Source of the DNA: Pseudomonas helvetica
GTDB taxonomy: Bacteria; Pseudomonadota; Gammaproteobacteria; Pseudomonadales; Pseudomonadaceae
DNA length: 64,000 nt
Direction of reading: 5' to 3'
NCBI RefSeq assembly: GCF_039908645.1
Contig: NZ_CP150917.1
Coordinates: 5,529,501 to 5,593,500 of the forward strand
Position 1 is the first letter of the stretch. Each line of letters begins with the position of its first letter. The translations under genes and the position numbers were made by a program. The notes under the pieces are model-generated. The model did no database searches. It saw only the letters and a list, made by a program, of their open reading frames with translations, and was not told where the DNA came from. This document shows positions 26,533 through 35,865 of the stretch, piece after piece.

Positions 26533-26562
26533 TTGCGCAATTTTTCATCACGGATAGATAAT
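26533..26562 (+). promoter_or_regulatory. Lrp-family gene promoter
   Basis: TTGCGC at 26533-26538, with TAGATA (16-base spacer) or GATAAT (18-base spacer) ending at 26562. ATTGCG (26504) and CGCAAT (26536) form a separated inverted repeat over the -35, a possible autoregulatory site. The rest of the 26160-26594 gap holds the candidate small RNA and nothing else convincing. Confidence 0.5.
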
Positions 26563-26594
26563 CCACCGCAATAGTTAAGACAAAGGCCTGATTC

Positions 26595-27074
26595 ATGAGC
26601 AAACTCGACCGATACGACTTGAGCATTTTGGCGGAATTGCAACGCGACGCGCGCATCTCCAATCAGGAGCTCGCCGAACGCATCGGCCTGTCGCCATCGC
26701 CTTGTTCGCGACGGGTAAAGCAGCTTGAAGACGACGGCTACATCACCCGCCAGGTCGCCCTGCTCGACCGCAAGATGCTCGGCCTGAGCCTGACCGCCTA
26801 CGTGTTGATCGGCATGGATCGGCACACGCCCGAGCGCTTCGAAAACTTCGAAGCCGCCATCCGCACCTTGCCACAAGTGCTCGAATGCAGCCTGGTGACC
26901 GGAATGGACGCCGACTATCAACTCAAGGTGGTGGTGCCGGACATGGACCACTACCAGAAACTGCTGCTCGGCCACCTGACCCGCATTGAAGGCGTGACCA
27001 GCGTGCGCTCAAGCTTTGTACTGAACCAGGTGCTCAACAGCACCGAGTTGCCACTGACTCACCTGCGCAGCTAA
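26595..27074 (+). CDS. Lrp/AsnC-family transcriptional regulator
   Basis: 159 residues. The N-terminal AsnC-type helix-turn-helix (DLSILAELQRDARISNQELA and the recognition helix SPSPCSRRVKQLE) is followed by the RAM ligand-binding domain (VLECSLVTGMDADYQLKVVV). Such proteins sense amino acids and regulate their metabolism; the ligand here is unknown. It stands alone, followed by a REPIN. Confidence 0.92.
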   Translation: MSKLDRYDLSILAELQRDARISNQELAERIGLSPSPCSRRVKQLEDDGYITRQVALLDRKMLGLSLTAYVLIGMDRHTPERFENFEAAIRTLPQVLECSLVTGMDADYQLKVVVPDMDHYQKLLLGHLTRIEGVTSVRSSFVLNQVLNSTELPLTHLRS

Positions 27075-27084
27075 TCCCGCTTTT

Positions 27085-27215
27085 GTGGCGAGGGGGCTTG
27101 CTCCCGTTCGGCCGCGCAGCGGTCGTATAGCGGTCCATATGTTGTGCCTGAAACAACTCGATTGCAGTATTCAGGACTGCTTTGCAGCCCAACGGGGGCA
27201 AGCCCCCTCGCCACA
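27085..27215. repeat. REPIN (GTGGCGAGGGGGCTTGC family)
   Basis: Arms at 27085-27109 and 27191-27215 lie between two plus-strand genes; the left arm differs from the right by one base in the inner hairpin. Confidence 0.85.
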
Positions 27216-27313
27216 TAAACCTGCGGCAGACCGACGCACGTCAATGCGCCGCCAATATCCATTGGCGTATACTTCCCCGGCCTTTTTTGCCCCGCCCGCG
27301 CTGGAGATAATCG

Positions 27314-27523
27314 ATGGATCCTGCAGTATTTGAAGAGTGGATGATGACCGGCCTGGTCAGCATCCTGATTATTTTCATGGGTTTCATCGTCTGGGATCTG
27401 GCGAAAAAATCCAAGGCCGGACGCTTCGGCTCGTTCATCCTGTTCTTCGTGCTGGGTCTGGGCGTGGCTGCGTTCGTCATCAAGAGTGTGGTGATCGGCC
27501 TGATCGAATCCGGCGCTTTATAA
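27314..27523 (+). CDS. DUF2788 small membrane protein
   Basis: 69 residues with two membrane helices (about 10-28 and 40-60) separated by a basic loop ([12 protein letters not shown]). It matches the DUF2788 family, which has no known function. Its TAA stop shares the palindromic hexamer TTATAA with the stop of the convergent pseudouridine synthase gene. Confidence 0.88.
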   Translation: MDPAVFEEWMMTGLVSILIIFMGFIVWDLAKKSKAGRFGSFILFFVLGLGVAAFVIKSVVIGLIESGAL

Positions 27524-28159
27524 GCGCGCCGGCACTTCTTTCCACTGGCCCTGATCGAGGCCTTCGATGGTCCAGTCGCCGATTCGCACCCGCACCAGAC
27601 GCAGAGTCGGCAAGCCAACCGCAGCGGTCATGCGCCGCACCTGACGGTTACGCCCTTCACGAATCACCAATTCCAGCCAACTGGTCGGCACGCTTTTGCG
27701 AAAGCGCACCGGCGGGTTACGCGGCCATAGCTCAGGTTCTTCCAGTTGCCGCGCCTGCGCCGGCAAGGTCATGCCGTCATTCAACTCGACGCCCTCGCGC
27801 AAGCGCTGCAATTGCTCGGCGCTCGGCTCGCCTTCCACTTGTACCCAATAGGTCTTGGCCAACTTGTGTTTCGGATCAGCGATGCGCGCCTGAAGCTGGC
27901 CATCGTTGGTCAGCAGCAGCAAGCCTTCGCTGTCACGGTCCAGCCGTCCTGCCGGGTAGATCCCGGGAATCTCGATATAGTCCTTGAGCGTCGCCCGCCC
28001 TTCACCGTCGCTGAACTGCGTCAGCACATCGAAGGGTTTGTTGAACAAAATCAGCTTCGGCTCGGCCGGCGGTGCTTTGGCAACACGTCGCGGGGCTGAA
28101 GAGGATTGCGCAGGTTTCACGCCGGGGCGGCGGGAAGCAGGACGAGGAGGACGCGGCAT
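27518..28159 (-). CDS. rluE: 23S rRNA pseudouridine synthase, RluE-type
   Basis: 213 residues of the RsuA/RluB/E/F family without an S4 domain. The catalytic motif [17 protein letters not shown] carries the essential Asp, and the N-terminal [16 protein letters not shown] and the Arg-rich [16 protein letters not shown] motif fit RluE, which makes pseudouridine 2457 in 23S rRNA. A basic, Pro-rich N-terminal extension of about 30 residues is present. Confidence 0.9.
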   Translation of the reverse strand: MPRPPRPASRRPGVKPAQSSSAPRRVAKAPPAEPKLILFNKPFDVLTQFSDGEGRATLKDYIEIPGIYPAGRLDRDSEGLLLLTNDGQLQARIADPKHKLAKTYWVQVEGEPSAEQLQRLREGVELNDGMTLPAQARQLEEPELWPRNPPVRFRKSVPTSWLELVIREGRNRQVRRMTAAVGLPTLRLVRVRIGDWTIEGLDQGQWKEVPARL

Positions 28160-28230
28160 GGCAAAAACAACATCTAACGGTCAGGGCTGCCAATGCTAGT
28201 GCCCCGACCGCTAAATGACCATGACAACAA

Positions 28231-29694
28231 TCAGCGGAACGGCGGTTCGTCGAAGCTGCGCAGTTTGCGCGAGTGCAACGAGTTGAGCTCGGTGCGCAGC
28301 AGATCCACCGCCGCGATGCCGATCTTCAAGTGCTGGCTGACCGCACGCTCATAGAAAGCGTTGGCCGAACCGGGCAACTTGATTTCGCTGTGCAGCGGCT
28401 TGTCCGACACACACAGCAAGGTGCCGTACGGCACGCGCAGACGATAGCCTTGCGCAGCGATGGTGCCGCTTTCCATGTCCACGGCAACCGCGCGAGACAG
28501 GTTGATCAACGGACGCTCCTGAGCCCAACGCAATTCCCAGTTACGGTCGTCGTAGGTCAGCACGGTGCCGGTGCGCAGGCGTTTCTTCAGGTCATCGCCC
28601 TTTTCGCCGGTGACGTTGGCTGCCGCTTGCTGCAAGGCCATCTGCACTTCGGCCAAGGCCGGAATCGGAATGTTCGGCGGCACCACCCGGTCGAGAATCC
28701 CGTCACGACGCATATAAGCGTGGGCCAGCACGTAATCACCGATGGTCTGCGACTGCCGCAGGCCGCCGCAGTGACCGATCATCAGCCAGCAATGCGGGCG
28801 CAATACAGCCAAGTGGTCGGTGATGTTCTTGGCGTTGGACGGGCCGACACCAATGTTAACCAGGGTGACGCCGTGGCCGTCAGAGGCTTGCAGGTGATAG
28901 GCCGGCATTTGATAACGGTGCCAGACCACGCCTGCGGCAATGGAAGACGCTTCGCCGTGATCCATGCTCTTTTCGATGATCACGTTGCCTGGCAAGACCA
29001 TGCGCACGAAACGCGGATCGGTGCGCAGTTGCTCCAGGCCATGGGTGATGAACTGGTCGACATAACGGTGGTAGTTGGTCAGCAGGATCCACGGCTGCAC
29101 ATGGCGCCAGTCGCTGCCGGTGTAGTGCACCAGACGGCGCAGAGAGAAATCCACTCGCGCGGCATCAAACAATGCCAATGGCAGCGGGTCGGTGTTTTCC
29201 CAGTCGTACAAACCATCGGCAATGCCATCGGTGGCGGCCGACAAATCGGTGCTCGGGAACACTCGCGCCAGTACCGCCGCAGTGACGCCGGAGCCCGCCA
29301 GTTCATCGCCCTGCTCGACCACGTACGGATACGGGATGTTCTGCTCACTGACGCCGACCTCCACCGTCACGGTGAAGTCGTGCATCAGCGGCACCAGCTG
29401 TTCCAGCAAATACTTACGGAATGCCGCCGGATGGGTGACGGTGACACTGTAGGTCCCCGGCAACTGGACTTTGGCGTAAGCCCGCGTGGTCTGTGGGACT
29501 TCGCCCTGACAAAGGTAGGTCAGGCGTAATTCCGGATAACGAAACATCGCACGCTGCTCGGCGTCGGGTTCGATGCGGTCCTTCAGATAACGCTTGAGCG
29601 CCTGACTCAACGCCGTGGTGGCCCGCTCGTGCAGAGCGGCAAGCCGATCGACGGCTTGTTCGGCGGTTTGAACGACAATAAAGGCTTCGGTCAC
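28231..29694 (-). CDS. amn: AMP nucleosidase
   Basis: 487 residues from a GTG at 29694, chosen because AGGAAG lies six bases upstream and the length then matches E. coli Amn (484); an ATG at 29730 is the alternative. The protein has the N-terminal AMN domain (AEQAVDRLAALHERATTAL) and a C-terminal nucleoside-phosphorylase fold with GVGPSNAKNITDHLAVLRP and VAVDMESGTIAAQGYRLRVP. It cleaves AMP to adenine and ribose 5-phosphate, balancing purine pools in the cytoplasm. Confidence 0.92.
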   Translation of the reverse strand: MTEAFIVVQTAEQAVDRLAALHERATTALSQALKRYLKDRIEPDAEQRAMFRYPELRLTYLCQGEVPQTTRAYAKVQLPGTYSVTVTHPAAFRKYLLEQLVPLMHDFTVTVEVGVSEQNIPYPYVVEQGDELAGSGVTAAVLARVFPSTDLSAATDGIADGLYDWENTDPLPLALFDAARVDFSLRRLVHYTGSDWRHVQPWILLTNYHRYVDQFITHGLEQLRTDPRFVRMVLPGNVIIEKSMDHGEASSIAAGVVWHRYQMPAYHLQASDGHGVTLVNIGVGPSNAKNITDHLAVLRPHCWLMIGHCGGLRQSQTIGDYVLAHAYMRRDGILDRVVPPNIPIPALAEVQMALQQAAANVTGEKGDDLKKRLRTGTVLTYDDRNWELRWAQERPLINLSRAVAVDMESGTIAAQGYRLRVPYGTLLCVSDKPLHSEIKLPGSANAFYERAVSQHLKIGIAAVDLLRTELNSLHSRKLRSFDEPPFR

Positions 29695-29770
29695 GATCAG
29701 CTTCCTGTGTTCTGACTTGCAGACCTTCATCTTGCCTGTATCGCCGCCTCACGGAAACACCGGAATATCC

Positions 29771-29836
29771 GTAGGAGCAAAGCTTGCTCGCGATGGCGCC
29801 CTCAAGGACGCCATCGCCGGCAAGCCGTGCTCCTAC
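29771..29836. repeat. REP doublet (GTAGGAGCA type)
   Basis: GTAGGAGCA and TGCTCCTAC bracket an inner GCGATGGCG/CGCCATCGC hairpin in the short gap between two minus-strand genes. Confidence 0.78.
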
Positions 29837-29842
29837 AAAAGC

Positions 29843-31492
29843 TTAAAAACCTTGAGGGGTCGAACGCGCCACAATCGCTTCCACATCCAGACCACGCGGC
29901 AAGGTGCCGTAAACCCGGCCGGCCGTTCCCAATCGGCTGGCGATGAAGGCATCGCTGACGGCGGTGTTGCCTGCTTCGAGCAACAGCTTGGCTTGCAGGC
30001 CCAGGGCGATGTCTTCGGTCAGTTGTCGGGCGCGGTATTGAATGTCATCGGTGTCCTTGAACGCCGCCTGCAACTGGCTGATGTGTGCGGCCAGACGCTT
30101 GTCGCCATGACCGTCACCAAGTTCGCTGAACAGCGCATCGAGCACGCCCGGCTCTTTCGACAGCGCTCGCAACACGTCAAGGCACTGAACGTTGCCAGAA
30201 CCTTCCCACGTCGAGTTCACCGGCGCCTCACGGTACAGGCGCGGCAGAATGCTGTCTTCGACATAACCCGCACCGCCCATGCATTCGGCGGCTTCGTTGA
30301 TCATGGCTGGCGCACGTTTGCAGATCCAGTATTTGCCCACTGCCGTTACCAGTCGGGCGAATTTGGCCTCCTGAGTGTCATCAAGGTGATCCAGCGCCCG
30401 GCCCATGCGCAGGCTCAACGCCAGCGCGGCTTCGCTTTCCAGCGCCAGGTCGGCGAGCACGTTTTGCATCAACGGTTGTTCACTGAGCAATTTACCGCCA
30501 ACCATCCGGTGGGCGCAGTGATGGCTGGCCTGGGTCAATGCCTGGCGCATCAGGGCGCTGGAGCCGACCATGCAATCGAAGCGGGTCATGGCCACCATCT
30601 CGATGATGGTCGGCACGCCGCGACCCTCTTCGCCGATCATCCACGCCAGCGCCCCGCGAAACTCGACTTCGCTGGAGGCATTGGAGCAATTGCCGAGTTT
30701 GTTTTTCAGCCGCTGGATGTAGAACTGGTTGCGCGTATCATCCGGGCGATGGCGTGGCAGCAGGAAACAGGTCAGGCCCTTGTCGGTTTGCGCCAGGGTC
30801 AGGAAGGCGTCGCACATTGGCGCCGAGCAGAACCATTTGTGTCCCACCAGCTCATACGCCTGGCCAGGCCCCGCAGCGCCAACCGGGTAAGCCTTGGTGG
30901 TGTTGGCCCGAACGTCGGTGCCGCCCTGTTTCTCGGTCATTGCCATGCCGATGGTGACGCCGGCCTTGTGGGCCATGCCGACATTGCGCGGGTCATACTC
31001 GGTGGCGAGAATTTTCGGTAGCCACTGTTTGGCGATGTCCGGTTGCAGGCGCAATGCCGGGACACTGGCGAAGGTCATGGTCAGCGGGCAGCCACTGCCG
31101 GCTTCGGCCTGGCTGTGCAGGTAGCTCATGGCCGCACGGGCAACGTGGGCACCCGACTGCGGATCGGTCCAGGGCAAGGAGGTCAAGCCGTGCTCGACCG
31201 CCGTGCGCATGAGCTCATGGTAGGCCGGGTGAAACTCCACCAGATCAATGCGGTGGCCATAGCGATCATGGCTGGAGAAGACCGGCTTGTTCTGGTTGGC
31301 CAGGAACCCCGCTTCCATCAACGGACCGCCGGCCAAAGCGCCATACGCATCGATGCGCGCGTCAGCCCAACCCGCCCCGAAACGCCGCGCCCACTCTTGC
31401 AACGGCAGGTCGATGCGGTAGAGGTTGGTCCCGTCCAGCGATGGCGGCTGGTTGGTAACTTCGTGGGTTTCGGCGAACTGATGCAGGTTCAT
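29843..31492 (-). CDS. aidB: AidB-like acyl-CoA dehydrogenase
   Basis: 549 residues, close to E. coli AidB (541) and longer than ordinary acyl-CoA dehydrogenases. MTEKQGGTDVRANTT is the FAD-binding region typical of AidB, and the later MGGAGYVEDSILPRLYREAPV is the canonical C-terminal motif. It is a flavoprotein tied to alkylation-damage response in E. coli; catalytic activity here is unproven. An AAGGAGG sequence precedes the ATG. Confidence 0.87.
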   Translation of the reverse strand: MNLHQFAETHEVTNQPPSLDGTNLYRIDLPLQEWARRFGAGWADARIDAYGALAGGPLMEAGFLANQNKPVFSSHDRYGHRIDLVEFHPAYHELMRTAVEHGLTSLPWTDPQSGAHVARAAMSYLHSQAEAGSGCPLTMTFASVPALRLQPDIAKQWLPKILATEYDPRNVGMAHKAGVTIGMAMTEKQGGTDVRANTTKAYPVGAAGPGQAYELVGHKWFCSAPMCDAFLTLAQTDKGLTCFLLPRHRPDDTRNQFYIQRLKNKLGNCSNASSEVEFRGALAWMIGEEGRGVPTIIEMVAMTRFDCMVGSSALMRQALTQASHHCAHRMVGGKLLSEQPLMQNVLADLALESEAALALSLRMGRALDHLDDTQEAKFARLVTAVGKYWICKRAPAMINEAAECMGGAGYVEDSILPRLYREAPVNSTWEGSGNVQCLDVLRALSKEPGVLDALFSELGDGHGDKRLAAHISQLQAAFKDTDDIQYRARQLTEDIALGLQAKLLLEAGNTAVSDAFIASRLGTAGRVYGTLPRGLDVEAIVARSTPQGF

Positions 31493-31566
31493 GGCGGGGC
31501 CTCCTTGGGTCAGTTGAGACCTTCAGTTAAGCACCGCCTCCCCACCGAACAAAGTGGCATATCCGC

Positions 31567-33954
31567 CTAAATATCGGCGCTTTCACCTTGTTTAGGACAA
31601 AGCACCCGACGATAGAGCGTCGCCTGCAACTCCTCGAATTTCACCGGTTTGCCAAGGTAATCGGTCAATCCCTGCTCAAGATCCAGGCCCTGTGCCGAGA
31701 CCACCGCCGCCAGCACCGGCAACTCGGCATAACCGGGCAGCGCGCGGATCCGGCTGTCGATCGACAGTCCGTCGAGCAGCGGCAACGGACAGTCGATCAG
31801 CACCGCGTCGAACGATTCGCGACGCAAAAACTCCAGCGCCGCCTCACCGCTGTCGGCGCTGCGAACCCGATAGCCGAGCTTGAGCAACATGCCACGCACA
31901 ACCAATTGATTGATGCTGTTGTCGTCGACCAGCAACACCGCGCAGTCCTGCGGTGCGCGTAAGCGGACGCTGCCGTGAACCTGACGCGATTGAGCGACAA
32001 CCGGTTGCACAACATTCACCACGTCAAACTCGACATCAAGCTGGAAGCGGCTACCGCGTCCGGGCTCGGAACGATGAGTCAAACGTCCGCCAAGCAGCTC
32101 GACCAATTGCCGACAAATCGCCAGACCGACACCCAACCCACCGTATTCGCGAGTCATCGAGCCGTCGAGCTGGAAGAACCGCTGATACAGCGTGGCTTCA
32201 CCCAGATCGGTGAAACCGATGCCGGTGTCGATCACGGCGAAAGACAGCGCCAGACGCCCCTCTTCGGCAAACTTGCCGCTGACCCGCAAGGCCAGTCCAC
32301 CCACCCGGGTGAACTTGATCGCGTTATCCAGCAAGCACTCCAGACTTTGCGCCAGCTTGGCGCTGTCACCGTGCAGACGGTCGGGTAGCCCCGGGGTCAG
32401 ATCGACCTTGAAGTCCAAGGCCTTGCTCGCGGCATTGGCGGCGAACTGCTGCTGCAAGGTCTCGACCATCGCGCGCAAGCTGAATGCTTCGGGGTACACC
32501 TTGAGTCGGCCGGCCTGCAATTCAGTCAGGGTCAGAATGCCGTTGACCATGCGCATCATGTCCCGTGCCGAACCGGCAGCCGTTTGTTGATACTGCTCAA
32601 GCTCCGGGTCGAGGTCGACGGTCTGCATCAACTCCAGCGAACCGATCACGCCGTTCATCGGCGTACGCAGTTCGTGGGTCAGCGTCGCGAGAAATTCATC
32701 CTTGAGCTGGTTACTGCGGGCCAGTTGCTGGTTCAACACTTCGAGCTTCTGCCCGGCGTCAAACAGCGTCTGCGCCTGCTGCTCGCGCATGGCGTTGATC
32801 CGGTCAGCCAGGGCCAGCGACAGCAGCGCAACTTCAATCGCCGAGCCGATCTGACTGGCATACATGGTCAGGAACATGTTGGGCAGATAGCCGAGCACCA
32901 TCAATGTATTGACGACACCGCCAAGCAGGAACGCCGACCAGGCAATGATGAAGTAGCGCGCCACCCGCAAGCCGCGCCACCAGGCGAAAATCCCGGCGAA
33001 GAAAATCACTACAGTGAAGATCAACGCCAACGCCGTCGCCAGGCGCAAGGCCAGGGCGTAGCTGGTCATCAACGACAACCCAACCACCACTGCGCTGCAC
33101 GCAATCAACACCAACAGCAAGCGATCAAGCCAGCGACTGCAACTGGCCGTTTGCAGGAAGCTGCGGGCGAACTGGCTACCGAACAGGGCGGCGCTGCCAA
33201 TGAAAAACGGTGTCGAGGCGTTGGCCCACCACGGGTTGTTCGGCCAGAAATACTCGACTGCCGCGCCGTTGACCGACAGTTGGTAGAGGCCGAATGAGCC
33301 GATATAAAAGATGTAATAAAGGTAACTGGTGTCACGCACGCTCAGGTAGATGAACAGGTTGTAGACCAGCATCCCGAGTAGCACGCCGTAAATCAGACCG
33401 AGCACATACAGGCGCAAGGGCTGGTCTTCCAGATAGGCGGTGCTCGACCAAAGGGTCAGTGGCGCCTGGATCGAACCCTCGCTTTGCAGGCGCAAATACA
33501 GCGTTTCGCGCTGATCGGGGACGAAGTCCAGTTTGAACAGGTAGTTGTTTTGTCGAACCTGGCGACTGGCGAACGGCAAGGTATCGCCGGTACGACTGAC
33601 CAATCGATATTCACCGGTGCTGTCCGGCACATAGAGGTCGATATGGTCCATCGGCGGATAAGCCAGCTCCAGCAGCCATCTGCGTTGAGCGTCGGGGGCT
33701 TTCGGGCGGTAGTGCAGATCGACTTTCAACCAGAACGCCGAATGCGAGTAACCGGCGTTCAGCGTGTCTTTGTCGTGGGTCTTGAAGTTGCCGGCCGCCG
33801 CTTGCGCGCGCACATCGGCGATGGATGCAGTGCCGGCGACATCTTCGTACACCTGCATGACTCGTCCCAAGGGGAGGCTTTGGGTGAGCTCATCAAAATC
33901 GGCTGCGGCCACCAACATCGGCAAGCTCAACAGCAACATCAGCAAATAGCGCAT
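31567..33954 (-). CDS. ladS: LadS-type hybrid sensor histidine kinase
   Basis: 795 residues from the ATG at 33954, matching the length of P. aeruginosa LadS as I remember it. A signal peptide precedes a periplasmic 7TMR-DISMED2 domain (about 25-170), seven membrane helices (about 180-390), a HisKA/HATPase core (phosphoacceptor in LTHELRTPMNG, His near 427) and a C-terminal receiver (VLLVDDN, phosphoacceptor Asp near 721). In P. aeruginosa LadS feeds the GacS/GacA-Rsm switch from motility to biofilm. There is no Hpt domain. Gene order (aidB-like, ladS, thiD) agrees. Confidence 0.9.
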   Translation of the reverse strand: MRYLLMLLLSLPMLVAAADFDELTQSLPLGRVMQVYEDVAGTASIADVRAQAAAGNFKTHDKDTLNAGYSHSAFWLKVDLHYRPKAPDAQRRWLLELAYPPMDHIDLYVPDSTGEYRLVSRTGDTLPFASRQVRQNNYLFKLDFVPDQRETLYLRLQSEGSIQAPLTLWSSTAYLEDQPLRLYVLGLIYGVLLGMLVYNLFIYLSVRDTSYLYYIFYIGSFGLYQLSVNGAAVEYFWPNNPWWANASTPFFIGSAALFGSQFARSFLQTASCSRWLDRLLLVLIACSAVVVGLSLMTSYALALRLATALALIFTVVIFFAGIFAWWRGLRVARYFIIAWSAFLLGGVVNTLMVLGYLPNMFLTMYASQIGSAIEVALLSLALADRINAMREQQAQTLFDAGQKLEVLNQQLARSNQLKDEFLATLTHELRTPMNGVIGSLELMQTVDLDPELEQYQQTAAGSARDMMRMVNGILTLTELQAGRLKVYPEAFSLRAMVETLQQQFAANAASKALDFKVDLTPGLPDRLHGDSAKLAQSLECLLDNAIKFTRVGGLALRVSGKFAEEGRLALSFAVIDTGIGFTDLGEATLYQRFFQLDGSMTREYGGLGVGLAICRQLVELLGGRLTHRSEPGRGSRFQLDVEFDVVNVVQPVVAQSRQVHGSVRLRAPQDCAVLLVDDNSINQLVVRGMLLKLGYRVRSADSGEAALEFLRRESFDAVLIDCPLPLLDGLSIDSRIRALPGYAELPVLAAVVSAQGLDLEQGLTDYLGKPVKFEELQATLYRRVLCPKQGESADI

Positions 33955-34194
33955 AAAGCCCCAGCGTGGCCAGTCCGGTTGTGTCAGGAAGCCCCCCATT
34001 CCCTTTGAGTAGACGTAAAACCGGCATTACCTGTTATTGGTTTGGATCCACTCTAGCATAGCCGCTGATGGCCATTAAACACCATTGGAAAATTTAGTCT
34101 AAAGGCTCTAGAACAGGCCTTTCAGAGCGAATGGCAAAACCGGAAATGTTGAGTCGGTCAGATTGTGACAATGCCAACAAGGTTGATGCGCACC

Positions 34195-34329
34195 TGTGGC
34201 GAGGGAGCTTGCTCCCGTCGGCCGGTCCGCGTTCGGGCGTAGCCGTCGTAAAGTCAGCCGACGCGGTCTAACTGAAAGATCGTTTTGGGGCGGCTTCGCC
34301 GCCCAGCGGGAGCAAGCTCCCTCGCCACA
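34195..34329. repeat. REPIN upstream of thiD
   Basis: Arms at 34195-34217 and 34307-34329 (GTGGCGAGGGAGC family). The rest of the 34000-34393 gap shows a TATGCT-like -10 for ladS but no gene and no thiamine riboswitch. Confidence 0.85.
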
Positions 34330-34393
34330 ATGTATCGGCAGAACAGGTTGGCACAGCACCCGAAAAAGATGTTTGGTGGTAAGCTCGCGCACC

Positions 34394-35191
34394 ATGAATA
34401 TCTACAGCTCTCGCCCCGTTGTCCTCTGTCTCTCCGGCCACGACCCAAGTGGTGGCGCCGGCTTGCAGGCAGATATCGAAGCCCTGCTCGCTCAGGGTTG
34501 TCATGCTGCCCCGGCAGTGACTGCGCTGACTGTGCAAGACACGGTCAACGTCAGTGACTTCCGCGTTCTCGACCGTGAGTGGGTGCTGGCGCAAGCCAAC
34601 GCCGTGCTCAACGACTCGACGGTCGCGGCAGTCAAGCTGGGCATGCTCGGCTCACTGGAAATGGTCGACACCGTGGTCGAACTGCTTCAGGCGCATCCGC
34701 ATCTGCCGGTGGTCTGTGACCCGGTATTGCGCGCCGGTGGTGGCGGACGACTGGGCAAGGACGAGGTCGGCTACGCCATGCGCGAGCGCCTGCTGCCACT
34801 GGCGATCATCGCCACCCCTAACCTCCCGGAAGCACGCATCCTTGCCGAATTGCCCGAAGGCACGGCCGATGAATGCGCAGAAAAACTCCTGCCTTACGTC
34901 AAGCACCTGCTGATCACCGGCGGTCATGGCGACGAACACGAAGTGCATAATCGCCTGTACAGCCGCGACGGCAGCCGCCACACCTACACCTGCCAGCGCC
35001 TGCCCGGCAGCTATCATGGTTCGGGCTGCACCTTGGCCAGCGCCCTGGCCGGACGCCTGGCCCAGGGCGAACACCTGGCCAGCGCGGTACAGTCGGCACT
35101 CAATTACACGTGGCGCACCCTGCGAGACGCCGAACAGCTGGGCAAAGGCCAGTTCGTGCCACGCCGTCTGCCGCTGGATTTTTGCTCGTAA
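34394..35191 (+). CDS. thiD: Hydroxymethylpyrimidine/phosphomethylpyrimidine kinase
   Basis: 265 residues from the ATG at 34394. The ribokinase-like fold shows LSGHDPSGGAGLQADIEA at the N-terminus and the C-terminal anion-hole motif PGSYHGSGCTLASALAG with the catalytic Cys/Gly region. It phosphorylates HMP and then HMP-P to HMP-PP for thiamine synthesis. It lies 18 bases upstream of thiE, so the two form an operon. A longer frame from 34196 runs through the REPIN and is rejected. Confidence 0.95.
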   Translation: MNIYSSRPVVLCLSGHDPSGGAGLQADIEALLAQGCHAAPAVTALTVQDTVNVSDFRVLDREWVLAQANAVLNDSTVAAVKLGMLGSLEMVDTVVELLQAHPHLPVVCDPVLRAGGGGRLGKDEVGYAMRERLLPLAIIATPNLPEARILAELPEGTADECAEKLLPYVKHLLITGGHGDEHEVHNRLYSRDGSRHTYTCQRLPGSYHGSGCTLASALAGRLAQGEHLASAVQSALNYTWRTLRDAEQLGKGQFVPRRLPLDFCS

Positions 35192-35209
35192 CGCCATGAG
35201 GCCTGCACG

Positions 35210-35833
35210 ATGAAATTACGTGGCCTGTACGCCATTACCGACAGCCAACTGCTGGCCGGCAAGTTCCTGCCTTACGTGGAGGCTGCGCTGGACGGCGGCG
35301 TCACGCTGCTGCAGTACCGCGACAAAAGCACCGACGAAGCCCGCCGACTGCGTGAGGCCGAGGCCCTGCATGACCTGTGCGGACGCTACAAGACCCAGCT
35401 GATCATCAATGACGACGCCGAACTGGCCGCGCGCCTGGGCGTCGGCGTACACCTGGGGCAGACCGATGGCCCGCTGACCCCGGCCCGCTCGCTGCTGGGT
35501 CGCCAGGCGATCATCGGTTCGACCTGCCACGCGCAACTCGAACTCGCCGAACAAGCGGCAAAGGAAGGCGCCAGTTACGTCGCCTTCGGCCGCTTCTTCA
35601 ACTCCAACACCAAGCCCGGCGCGCCGACCTGCAGTCTCGAACTGCTCGATCAGGCCCGCAGCAAACTGCACCTGCCGATCTGCGCGATCGGCGGCATCAC
35701 CCTCGACAACGCCGCCCCGCTGGTGGCCCACGGAGTTGATCTGCTGGCCGTGGTTCACGGGCTGTTTGGTGCCGAAGACACTCAAGAAGTGACGCGCCGT
35801 GCCCGCGCCTTCAACGACTTGTTCAAAGCTTAA
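35210..35833 (+). CDS. thiE: Thiamine-phosphate synthase
   Basis: 207 residues, a single TIM barrel. [13 protein letters not shown] opens the protein, QYRDKSTDE and [21 protein letters not shown] bind the pyrophosphate and Mg2+, and [10 protein letters not shown] forms the phosphate loop. It joins HMP-PP with the thiazole phosphate to give thiamine monophosphate. It follows thiD and precedes hemL by 32 bases, a cofactor operon. Confidence 0.95.
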   Translation: MKLRGLYAITDSQLLAGKFLPYVEAALDGGVTLLQYRDKSTDEARRLREAEALHDLCGRYKTQLIINDDAELAARLGVGVHLGQTDGPLTPARSLLGRQAIIGSTCHAQLELAEQAAKEGASYVAFGRFFNSNTKPGAPTCSLELLDQARSKLHLPICAIGGITLDNAAPLVAHGVDLLAVVHGLFGAEDTQEVTRRARAFNDLFKA

Positions 35834-35865
35834 GTATTCAATTACCGATTTTTGAGAGCCCAATC

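Noticed and set aside
34000..34393. Thiamine pyrophosphate riboswitch before thiD
   Set aside because: I could not find the conserved CTGAGA and downstream motif; most of the gap is a REPIN.
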